NCBI GenBank assembly: GCA_947471745.1
Contig: CANJKZ010001023.1
Coordinates: 434,001-498,000, forward strand
Direction of reading: 5' to 3'
DNA: 64,000 nt
From: Closterium sp. Naga37s-1
Taxonomy: Eukaryota; Streptophyta; Zygnematophyceae; Desmidiales; Closteriaceae
The notes under the pieces were generated by a model. It was not told where the DNA came from. It did not search any database and was given only the letters and a program-made list of their open reading frames with translations. Position 1 is the first letter of the stretch. Every line of letters starts with the position of its first letter. Positions 10,301-22,300 of the stretch are shown here, piece by piece. A program made the translations under genes and the position numbers.

Positions 10301-13300
10301 GTGCATGTGATGCATGTGGTGCATGTGGTGCATGTGGTGCATGTGATGCATGTGATGCATGTGACGCATGTGGTGCATGTGGTGCATGTGATGCATGTGG
10401 TGCATGTGGTGCATGTGATGCATGTGACGCATGTGGTGCATGTGGTGCATGTGATGCATGTGATGCATGTGGTGAATGTGGTGCATGTGATGCATGTGAC
10501 GCATGTGGTGCATGTGATGCAAGTGGTGCATGTGGTGCATGTGATGCATGTGGTGCATGTGGTGCATGTGATGCATGTGGTGCATGTGGTGCATGTGGTG
10601 CATGTGATGCATGTGATGCATGTGACGCATGTGGTGCATGTGGTGCATGTGGTGCATGTGATGCATGTGGTGCATGTGGTGCATGTGGTGCATGTGATGC
10701 ATGTGATGCATGTGACGCATGTGGTGCATGTGGTGCATGTGGTGCATGTGATGCATGTGAGTGATGCAAGTGGTGCATGGAAGAGTAGCATTCTGTGGTG
10801 CAGGTTCGTCAAGGGGTGAAATTCCGGAAATCAGTTCCAAGAGACGGAAAGAAACCGGGGTAAATTTGTGAGAATTTGTGAAAAATAGTGATGAAGCCAG
10901 TATATGTATGAATGGATGAATACAACAAGGCCCACACAAGCAAGGAGCAGCTAGACAGCCCAGACGAAACGCAGCAGGCTATTGCGCCTAGACCAAACCA
11001 TGGGTCAACTCACAGGGTATGTACAGGTCAATTCTGTTGCCACTGTAACACTCACGAGCATGCACGTCGCAGGAGCAATGGCAAGGGATAAACTCAAGTG
11101 GCAAAGCATGGGCACGAGCGGTGCCCGCAACAGACTTCCACATGCCTTGCTTGAATGGACCAAGGGAGAAGGGAGACTGAGCAGCAAGAGACGAAGCGAG
11201 AGGCCAAAGGAACCCTTGGGCAAAAACCATGCATGTTTGCATTGCACCTCGTGTTGCTTGTTTCCCCTGGTTTTCCCTTCCTTTGTTTCCCAGCTCTCCC
11301 TGTTATTTACACCGAAATGACAAGGTTCCCTGTGAGAGAACCATGAGGAACGCAACAAGGATAAGGGCACCGAGCCTAACCATTCGATCCGGGACGCCGC
11401 TGCCCCACGCGAGCCGCCCGAGCCTCCACCACTCCGTCCGAACCGCCAGGTCGCCCCGCCGTCCCTCGCCTTTAGGTTCGGGGGCCCGCCATATTCCCCA
11501 AGCCACTCCTCCCATCGACACCACCATTAGGACCGGCAAGCTCCCCCGAAGCAAGCCAAGAGGTCCGAGCTTTTCGTATGCCACCAAGGCTGCACTCCAA
11601 ACCAGCAGGACAACATACCAGATTGCCGAACCTGCTGCTCCTAGGCCCGGATACGCCCCACCCATATTTTGTGCCAGCACAACCCACAGGCTCGGGATTG
11701 CCATGGCTAGGAGCGGAGCACCAAGAAGATAGGATCGGAAACCTGCAGCTTCGGCTGCTGCTGCTCTGGCTGCAACTGCTGCTGGTTCGGAGAATGTGGT
11801 TGTGCTAACTTGCGATGTCGAGGCAACAGCAGCAGGTCCGGCAACAGGTCCGGCAACAGGTCCGGTAGCAGGCCCAGGAAGGTAGACCAGATCCTGAGGC
11901 TCGTCTGACACATACCCGCTGGCTTGGTAAAACGACAGCCAGAACCGTGAACCAGGCTCGTGCCGAGCCTGAAGCGCAGGTATGGGGTGGAACGGCCCGG
12001 AGAGAAGCAACCAGATGCAGCCAGAGACAGCAAGAGTTAAAGCCACTATAGCATGCACGCGCTTAGGAATATGCATACGCAGAACTTCTGCGGCGAGCAC
12101 TATACCTAAAGCGAGTGACACTACAGAGATGAAACCCCAGGCAGGGGGAGCAGAGAGCCATCTGGGGATCAGGTAGGGCGAGGAGAGCAGCCAATGGCAG
12201 AGGAACATGAGGCTGCCATGGCCAATGGCGGCTTGACACGTGCGCAGGCACCCGTGCTTCGTCCAGTGAGCGCGTTTCTGCCGGAAAGGGAGCATTTCGT
12301 CGTCTGCTGCTCTAGCCAGTGTTGCTCGAGCCATAGCTGCTCTGTCCAAACTGCCCAGTCTGTCCCACGGACCCTCCCACGGCAGTACTGCTGCAGCCTT
12401 CCATCCCGCACTCTGGCCCGTTTCAGGCAGGTTCCGGCACGTGTCATGGCACTTGCGTTCTCTGCTGCGCACCCGAACCACACTCAACCCTTCACAACCT
12501 CCTCCTGCTCCGTCAACCGTCTCCATCCCCCCTTCACCTCCCCCTCCCCCTCCCTCTGCCCGTCCCCCCTCTCCCCTTCTTCCTCCTCCGTTCCCTGCCC
12601 CATACCCCTCCACACGGCCGTCGGCCCTGTACCCCATACTGTCGCACTCGCTAAGCTCCACAGTCGTCTCCCACTGCCGGCTGCTGCGCCACTCAGCTCT
12701 GAGCTTCCCTTCAGACGTCTCCACAGAACCAATCTCCAACCCAAAGTAACCCAGCACTCCCCGCGCAGGCTCCCGCCACTCAGGGTATCCCTCATTGCCT
12801 TCTAGCGAACCCTCGTTACATTTAGGCGCACCCTCGCTGCAGCGCCCGTCTTGCTGCTCTGGCCCATGTCCCTCGATCTGCTCGTCCGAGTCATGCCCTG
12901 CTGCTCCCTGCCGACCTGACTCCCCATTCCCCTGCACCTCAGCTCCCGCCTTCCCTCCATATCCTGTACACTCCCTCCCCTCCCCTTCTCTCACAGCCGC
13001 TCTTTCCACTGGTACTCCCCTTTCCTCTACCTCGGAATTGCATTTACCCCCAAGCGTCCCGTCCGCACAGAGCACTCCTATACACTCACACCCGTGTGGG
13101 GAATGGCACGCACACGCCACTCCACTCGCCCCAGCGTTACTGTCATTATCACTTTCACTCATCACCACAGTCCCGCCGTTCTCCACCTCCTCCTCTTCCT
13201 CCATAAACCCCCCCAGCATATCAGCCACCCAGACAGGTCCTGTGGCAGCATTCCCTCCCGCACCTGCTGCTGCCGAGGCGGATACAGTGCGTGATCTGTC

Positions 13301-16300
13301 ATAGGCCGATGACGAGGCGTCGTGCGATTCGTCCACGCTGCCCCCCCAACCCTGGCTGTTAGGCTCGGAGGACGTTCCAAGGCATCCCGAGCCTGTGCTG
13401 AATGGGCGGGCAGCAGCAGGTTCGGCAGCTTGGGCTTTTACTGATGCTGGAATGACCTCCCGTTGTTGCTGTCCCATCTGCTGCTGCTGCTGCTGCATCT
13501 CTTCTTGGGCCGCATCAACCGTAACTGCTACGAAACTTGCATTTGCTGCCCTCAACTCCGCCCTTTCCTGACCGTCTCCAACCATCTCCATGCACCGCTC
13601 ACCGCTCTTAACGCCTCCCTCATTCAACACGTTCACAGAATCCCACTGCTTCAACCCCGCCTCCTCTGCCGCCCGCCACCCTCCCTCCGACTCCACACTC
13701 CAGTCATCCTCACTCAACACAGTCCCTTCCAACCTCTGCCCACCGCGCCCAGCCGGCCAGTACCCCTGCGCGCCCTCCGCGCTCCCGCTCCCGCCCACCA
13801 TCCGCCGACCCTCCTCCTCCTCCCCTTCCCAGTCCCGCAACTCTTCATACAGCAGCAGCGCCGCCACCCACGCGCCGGGGAGCACCGCCAGCAGCAGCAG
13901 CCCCCACCAGCGCGCGAGCAGCGGGTTCCGCCCGCCGAACGCCAACTGCAGCGCCTGCAGCAGCAGCAGCCCCCCCGCGAGCCCGAACCCGACCCTCCGC
14001 CTGCGCGCAGGGGGCGCAAGCCACAGCCCCTCCCCTATGTATAACCCTACCATGGCAACTCCTGCTCCGCTAAGAGCAACCCCCCATATAGTGGTTTCGA
14101 CGCCCTCCCTGCTGCCGCCCACGCCGACCACGCCGCCTAAGACGAGCAGCGCTCGGAGCACGGGATTGGTGGAGAGCAGCTGGTGTAGAAACTCGTGACC
14201 TAGCACGAGACCTAAGGGAGGGGAATGTGGCGACGGGGAAGCGCAGGGGGAAGGGTTAGGGGGGAAGAGGCAGGAGGGAAAAGATTAGTGGAGAGGAACA
14301 ACGGGACGAAGGCGCGTTGGCAACGGGTAGAGCGAGGCATGAGACGGGTTGGGGAAGAGGCGCCGGCAATTGGGCGACGCGCGAACTCGATGGACGGTAG
14401 GGATTCGACATCCATGAAGTCGCGTCAACGGCCAGCACAGCACCAGAATCAAGCAGTTTGTCGCTGCGACGGCCCACCTGGAACGAGCTGCAGGCGACTG
14501 CGACGACCTCTCTGCGACGAGTATCTATTCGACTGCGACAACCTACCTGGAACGAGCAAGTAGACGAGGCGGGGGGTGTGCGACGGGGGGCCCTGTGCGA
14601 CGAGCATCAAATCGAATGGAAACCTATCTGGGACGAGCAGAAAGCCGAGAAGGAGGATGTGCGACGTGAGGCCCTGCGCGGCGAGCATGAACCAGTACAC
14701 GCTGCGCGGGGAGCACCTAACTGAATGGAGCCCTACCTGGGACGAGCAGGTAACCAAGCAGGAGGATGTGCGACGTGAGGCCCTGCGCGGCGAGCATGAA
14801 CCAATACACGCTGCGCGGGGAGCACCTGACTGAATGGAGCCCTACCTGGGACGAGCAGGTAACCAAGCAGGAGGATGTGTGACGTGAGGCCCTGCGCGGC
14901 GAGCATGAACCAGTACACGGAGCGCGGGGAGCACCTGACTGAATGGAGCCCTACCTGGGACGAGGAGGTAATCAAGCAGGAGGATGTGTGACGTGAGGCC
15001 CTGCGCGGCGAGCATGAACCAGTACACGGAGCGCGGGGAGCACCTGACTGAATGGAGCCCTACCTGGGACGAGCAGGTAACCAAGCAGGAGGATGTGTGA
15101 CGTGAGGCCCTGCGCGGCGAGCATGAACCAGTACACGGAGCGCGGGGAGCACCTGACTGAATGGAGCCCTACCTGGGACGAGCAGGTAACCAAGCAGGAG
15201 GATGTGTGACGTGAGGCCCTGCGCGGCGAGCATGAACCAGTACACGGAGCGCGGGGAGCACCTGACTGAATGGAGCCCTACCTGGGACGAGCAGGTAACC
15301 AAGCAGGAGGATGTGTGACGTGAGGCCCTGCGCGGCGAGCATGAACCAGTACACGGAGCGCGGGGAGCACCTGACTGAATGGAGCCCTACCTGGGACGAG
15401 CAGGTAACCAAGCAGGAGGATGTGTGACGTGAGGCCCTGCGCGGCGAGCATGAACCAGTACACGGAGCGCGGGGAGCACCTGACTGAATGGAGCCCTACC
15501 TGGGACGAGCAGGTAACCAAGCAGGAGGATGTGTGACGTGAGGCCCTGCGCGGCGAGCATGAACCAGTACACGGAGCGCGGGGAGCACCTGACTGAATGG
15601 AGCCCTACCTGGGACGAGCAGGTAACCAAGCAGGAGGATGTGTGACGTGAGGCCCTGCGCGGCGAGCATGAACCAGTACACGGAGCGCGGGGAGCACCTG
15701 ACTGAATGGAGCCCTACCTGGGACGAGCAGGTAACCAAGCAGGAGGATGTGTGACGTGAGGCCCTGCGCGGCGAGCATGAACCAGTACACGGAGCGCGGG
15801 GAGCACCTGACTGAATGGAGCCCTACCTGGGACGAGCAGGTAACCAAGCAGGAGGATGTGTGACGTGAGGCCCTGCGCGGCGAGCATGAACCAGTACACG
15901 GAGCGCGGGGAGCACCTGACTGAATGGAGCCCTACCTGGGACGAGCAGGTAACCAAGCAGGAGGATGTGTGACGTGAGGCCCTGCGCGGCGAGCATGAAC
16001 CAGTACACGGAGCGCGGGGAGCACCTGACTGAATGGAGCCCTACCTGGGACGAGCAGGTAACCAAGCAGGAGGATGTGTGACGTGAGGCCCTGCGCGGCG
16101 AGCATGAACCAGTACACGGAGCGCGGGGAGCACCTGACTGAATGGAGCCCTACCTGGGACGAGCAGGTAACCAAGCAGGAGGATGTGTGACGTGAGGCCC
16201 TGCGCGGCGAGCATGAACCAGTACACGGAGCGCGGGGAGCACCTGACTGAATGGAGCCCTACCTGGGACGAGCAGGTAACCAAGCAGGAGGATGTGTGAC

Positions 16301-19300
16301 GTGAGGCCCTGCGCGGCGAGCATGAACCAGTACACGGAGCGCGGGGAGCACCTGACTGAATGGAGCCCTACCTGGGACGAGCAGGTAACCAAGCAGGAGG
16401 ATGTGTGACGTGAGGCCCTGCGCGGCGAGCATGAACCAGTACACGGAGCGCGGGGAGCACCTGACTGAATGGAGCCCTACCTGGGACGAGCAGGTAACCA
16501 AGCAGGAGGATGTGTGACGTGAGGCCCTGCGCGGCGAGCATGAACCAGTACACGGAGCGCGGGGAGCACCTGACTGAATGGAGCCCTACCTGGGACGAGC
16601 AGGTAACCAAGCAGGAGGATGTGTGACGTGAGGCCCTGCGCGGCGAGCATGAACCAGTACACGGAGCGCGGGGAGCACCTGACTGAATGGAGCCCTACCT
16701 GGGACGAGCAGGTAACCAAGCAGGAGGATGTGTGACGTGAGGCCCTGCGCGGCGAGCATGAACCAGTACACGGAGCGCGGGGAGCACCTGACTGAATGGA
16801 GCCCTACCTGGGACGAGCAGGTAACCAAGCAGGAGGATGTGTGACGTGAGGCCCTGCGCGGCGAGCATGAACCAGTACACGGAGCGCGGGGAGCACCTGA
16901 CTGAATGGAGCCCTACCTGGGACGAGCAGGTAACCAAGCAGGAGGATGTGTGACGTGAGGCCCTGCGCGGCGAGCATGAACCAGTACACGGAGCGCGGGG
17001 AGCACCTGACTGAATGGAGCCCTACCTGGGACGAGCAGGTAACCAAGCAGGAGGATGTGTGACGTGAGGCCCTGCGCGGCGAGCATGAACCAGTACACGG
17101 AGCGCGGGGAGCACCTGACTGAATGGAGCCCTACCTGGGACGAGCAGGTAACCAAGCAGGAGGATGTGTGACGTGAGGCCCTGCGCGGCGAGCATGAACC
17201 AGTACACGGAGCGCGGGGAGCACCTGACTGAATGGAGCCCTACCTGGGACGAGCAGGTAACCAAGCAGGAGGATGTGTGACGTGAGGCCCTGCGCGGCGA
17301 GCATGAACCAGTACACGGAGCGCGGGGAGCACCTGACTGAATGGAGCCCTACCTGGGACGAGCAGGTAACCAAGCAGGAGGATGTGTGACGTGAGGCCCT
17401 GCGCGGCGAGCATGAACCAGTACACGGAGCGCGGGGAGCACCTGACTGAATGGAGCCCTACCTGGGACGAGCAGGTAACCAAGCAGGAGGATGTGTGACG
17501 TGAGGCCCTGCGCGGCGAGCATGAACCAGTACACGGAGCGCGGGGAGCACCTGACTGAATGGAGCCCTACCTGGGACGAGCAGGTAACCAAGCAGGAGGA
17601 TGTGTGACGTGAGGCCCTGCGCGGCGAGCATGAACCAGTACACGGAGCGCGGGGAGCACCTGACTGAATGGAGCCCTACCTGGGACGAGCAGGTAACCAA
17701 GCAGGAGGATGTGTGACGTGAGGCCCTGCGCGGCGAGCATGAACCAGTACACGGAGCGCGGGGAGCACCTGACTGAATGGAGCCCTACCTGGGACGAGCA
17801 GGTAACCAAGCAGGAGGATGTGTGACGTGAGGCCCTGCGCGGCGAGCATGAACCAGTACACGGAGCGCGGGGAGCACCTGACTGAATGGAGCCCTACCTG
17901 GGACGAGCAGGTAACCAAGCAGGAGGATGTGTGACGTGAGGCCCTGCGCGGCGAGCATGAACCAGTACACGGAGCGCGGGGAGCACCTGACTGAATGGAG
18001 CCCTACCTGGGACGAGCAGGTAACCAAGCAGGAGGATGTGTGACGTGAGGCCCTGCGCGGCGAGCATGAACCAGTACACGGAGCGCGGGGAGCACCTGAC
18101 TGAATGGAGCCCTACCTGGGACGAGCAGGTAACCAAGCAGGAGGATGTGTGACGTGAGGCCCTGCGCGGCGAGCATGAACCAGTACACGGAGCGCGGGGA
18201 GCACCTGACTGAATGGAGCCCTACCTGGGACGAGCAGGTAACCAAGCAGGAGGATGTGTGACGTGAGGCCCTGCGCGGCGAGCATGAACCAGTACACGGA
18301 GCGCGGGGAGCACCTGACTGAATGGAGCCCTACCTGGGACGAGCAGGTAACCAAGCAGGAGGATGTGTGACGTGAGGCCCTGCGCGGCGAGCATGAACCA
18401 GTACACGGAGCGCGGGGAGCACCTGACTGAATGGAGCCCTACCTGGGACGAGCAGGTAACCAAGCAGGAGGATGTGTGACGTGAGGCCCTGCGCGGCGAG
18501 CATGAACCAGTACACGGAGCGCGGGGAGCACCTGACTGAATGGAGCCCTACCTGGGACGAGCAGGTAACCAAGCAGGAGGATGTGTGACGTGAGGCCCTG
18601 CGCGGCGAGCATGAACCAGTACACGGAGCGCGGGGAGCACCTGACTGAATGGAGCCCTACCTGGGACGAGCAGGTAACCAAGCAGGAGGATGTGTGACGT
18701 GAGGCCCTGCGCGGCGAGCATGAACCAGTACACGGAGCGCGGGGAGCACCTGACTGAATGGAGCCCTACCTGGGACGAGCAGGTAACCAAGCAGGAGGAT
18801 GTGTGACGTGAGGCCCTGCGCGGCGAGCATGAACCAGTACACGGAGCGCGGGGAGCACCTGACTGAATGGAGCCCTACCTGGGACGAGCAGGTAACCAAG
18901 CAGGAGGATGTGTGACGTGAGGCCCTGCGCGGCGAGCATGAACCAGTACACGGAGCGCGGGGAGCACCTGACTGAATGGAGCCCTACCTGGGACGAGCAG
19001 GTAACCAAGCAGGAGGATGTGTGACGTGAGGCCCTGCGCGGCGAGCATGAACCAGTACACGGAGCGCGGGGAGCACCTGACTGAATGGAGCCCTACCTGG
19101 GACGAGCAGGTAACCAAGCAGGAGGATGTGTGACGTGAGGCCCTGCGCGGCGAGCATGAACCAGTACACGGAGCGCGGGGAGCACCTGACTGAATGGAGC
19201 CCTACCTGGGACGAGCAGGTAACCAAGCAGGAGGATGTGTGACGTGAGGCCCTGCGCGGCGAGCATGAACCAGTACACGGAGCGCGGGGAGCACCTGACT

Positions 19301-22300
19301 GAATGGAGCCCTACCTGGGACGAGCAGGTAACCAAGCAGGAGGATGTGTGACGTGAGGCCCTGCGCGGCGAGCATGAACCAGTACACGGAGCGCGGGGAG
19401 CACCTGACTGAATGGAGCCCTACCTGGGACGAGCAGGTAACCAAGCAGGAGGATGTGTGACGTGAGGCCCTGCGCGGCGAGCATGAACCAGTACACGGAG
19501 CGCGGGGAGCACCTGACTGAATGGAGCCCTACCTGGGACGAGCAGGTAACCAAGCAGGAGGATGTGTGACGTGAGGCCCTGCGCGGCGAGCATGAACCAG
19601 TACACGGAGCGCGGGGAGCACCTGACTGAATGGAGCCCTACCTGGGACGAGCAGGTAACCAAGCAGGAGGATGTGTGACGTGAGGCCCTGCGCGGCGAGC
19701 ATGAACCAGTACACGGAGCGCGGGGAGCACCTGACTGAATGGAGCCCTACCTGGGACGAGCAGGTAACCAAGCAGGAGGATGTGTGACGTGAGGCCCTGC
19801 GCGGCGAGCATGAACCAGTACACGGAGCGCGGGGAGCACCTGACTGAATGGAGCCCTACCTGGGACGAGCAGGTAACCAAGCAGGAGGATGTGTGACGTG
19901 AGGCCCTGCGCGGCGAGCATGAACCAGTACACGGAGCGCGGGGAGCACCTGACTGAATGGAGCCCTACCTGGGACGAGCAGGTAACCAAGCAGGAGGATG
20001 TGTGACGTGAGGCCCTGCGCGGCGAGCATGAACCAGTACACGGAGCGCGGGGAGCACCTGACTGAATGGAGCCCTACCTGGGACGAGCAGGTAACCAAGC
20101 AGGAGGATGTGTGACGTGAGGCCCTGCGCGGCGAGCATGAACCAGTACACGGAGCGCGGGGAGCACCTGACTGAATGGAGCCCTACCTGGGACGAGCAGG
20201 TAACCAAGCAGGAGGATGTGTGACGTGAGGCCCTGCGCGGCGAGCATGAACCAGTACACGGAGCGCGGGGAGCACCTGACTGAATGGAGCCCTACCTGGG
20301 ACGAGCAGGTAACCAAGCAGGAGGATGTGTGACGTGAGGCCCTGCGCGGCGAGCATGAACCAGTACACGGAGCGCGGGGAGCACCTGACTGAATGGAGCC
20401 CTACCTGGGACGAGCAGGTAACCAAGCAGGAGGATGTGTGACGTGAGGCCCTGCGCGGCGAGCATGAACCAGTACACGGAGCGCGGGGAGCACCTGACTG
20501 AATGGAGCCCTACCTGGGACGAGCAGGTAACCAAGCAGGAGGATGTGTGACGTGAGGCCCTGCGCGGCGAGCATGAACCAGTACACGGAGCGCGGGGAGC
20601 ACCTGACTGAATGGAGCCCTACCTGGGACGAGCAGGTAACCAAGCAGGAGGATGTGTGACGTGAGGCCCTGCGCGGCGAGCATGAACCAGTACACGGAGC
20701 GCGGGGAGCACCTGACTGAATGGAGCCCTACCTGGGACGAGCAGGTAACCAAGCAGGAGGATGTGTGACGTGAGGCCCTGCGCGGCGAGCATGAACCAGT
20801 ACACGGAGCGCGGGGAGCACCTGACTGAATGGAGCCCTACCTGGGACGAGCAGGTAACCAAGCAGGAGGATGTGTGACGTGAGGCCCTGCGCGGCGAGCA
20901 TGAACCAGTACACGGAGCGCGGGGAGCACCTGACTGAATGGAGCCCTACCTGGGACGAGCAGGTAACCAAGCAGGAGGATGTGTGACGTGAGGCCCTGCG
21001 CGGCGAGCATGAACCAGTACACGGAGCGCGGGGAGCACCTGACTGAATGGAGCCCTACCTGGGACGAGCAGGTAACCAAGCAGGAGGATGTGTGACGTGA
21101 GGCCCTGCGCGGCGAGCATGAACCAGTACACGGAGCGCGGGGAGCACCTGACTGAATGGAGCCCTACCTGGGACGAGCAGGTAACCAAGCAGGAGGATGT
21201 GTGACGTGAGGCCCTGCGCGGCGAGCATGAACCAGTACACGGAGCGCGGGGAGCACCTGACTGAATGGAGCCCTACCTGGGACGAGCAGGTAACCAAGCA
21301 GGAGGATGTGTGACGTGAGGCCCTGCGCGGCGAGCATGAACCAGTACACGGAGCGCGGGGAGCACCTGACTGAATGGAGCCCTACCTGGGACGAGCAGGT
21401 AACCAAGCAGGAGGATGTGTGACGTGAGGCCCTGCGCGGCGAGCATGAACCAGTACACGGAGCGCGGGGAGCACCTGACTGAATGGAGCCCTACCTGGGA
21501 CGAGCAGGTAACCAAGCAGGAGGATGTGTGACGTGAGGCCCTGCGCGGCGAGCATGAACCAGTACACGGAGCGCGGGGAGCACCTGACTGAATGGAGCCC
21601 TACCTGGGACGAGCAGGTAACCAAGCAGGAGGATGTGTGACGTGAGGCCCTGCGCGGCGAGCATGAACCAGTACACGGAGCGCGGGGAGCACCTGACTGA
21701 ATGGAGCCCTACCTGGGACGAGCAGGTAACCAAGCAGGAGGATGTGTGACGTGAGGCCCTGCGCGGCGAGCATGAACCAGTACACGGAGCGCGGGGAGCA
21801 CCTGACTGAATGGAGCCCTACCTGGGACGAGCAGGTAACCAAGCAGGAGGATGTGTGACGTGAGGCCCTGCGCGGCGAGCATGAACCAGTACACGGAGCG
21901 CGGGGAGCACCTGACTGAATGGAGCCCTACCTGGGACGAGCAGGTAACCAAGCAGGAGGATGTGTGACGTGAGGCCCTGCGCGGCGAGCATGAACCAGTA
22001 CACGGAGCGCGGGGAGCACCTGACTGAATGGAGCCCTACCTGGGACGAGCAGGTAACCAAGCAGGAGGATGTGTGACGTGAGGCCCTGCGCGGCGAGCAT
22101 GAACCAGTACACGGAGCGCGGGGAGCACCTGACTGAATGGAGCCCTACCTGGGACGAGCAGGTAACCAAGCAGGAGGATGTGTGACGTGAGGCCCTGCGC
22201 GGCGAGCATGAACCAGTACACGGAGCGCGGGGAGCACCTGACTGAATGGAGCCCTACCTGGGACGAGCAGGTAACCAAGCAGGAGGATGTGTGACGTGAG

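Noticed and set aside
7143..10939. Very long repetitive frames on both strands (His-Ala-Pro, Met-His-His, Thr-Cys, Cys-Gly-Ala repeats)
   Set aside because: A 9-bp repeat without stops opens several frames automatically. Only the exon 4 segment at the 7.1-7.3 kb end has independent support.
12194..14198. Plus-strand frames opposite exon 3 of the CWH43-like gene
   Set aside because: They are antisense shadows of a GC-rich coding exon; the minus strand carries family motifs and membrane segments, the plus strand only Pro/Ser-rich sequence.
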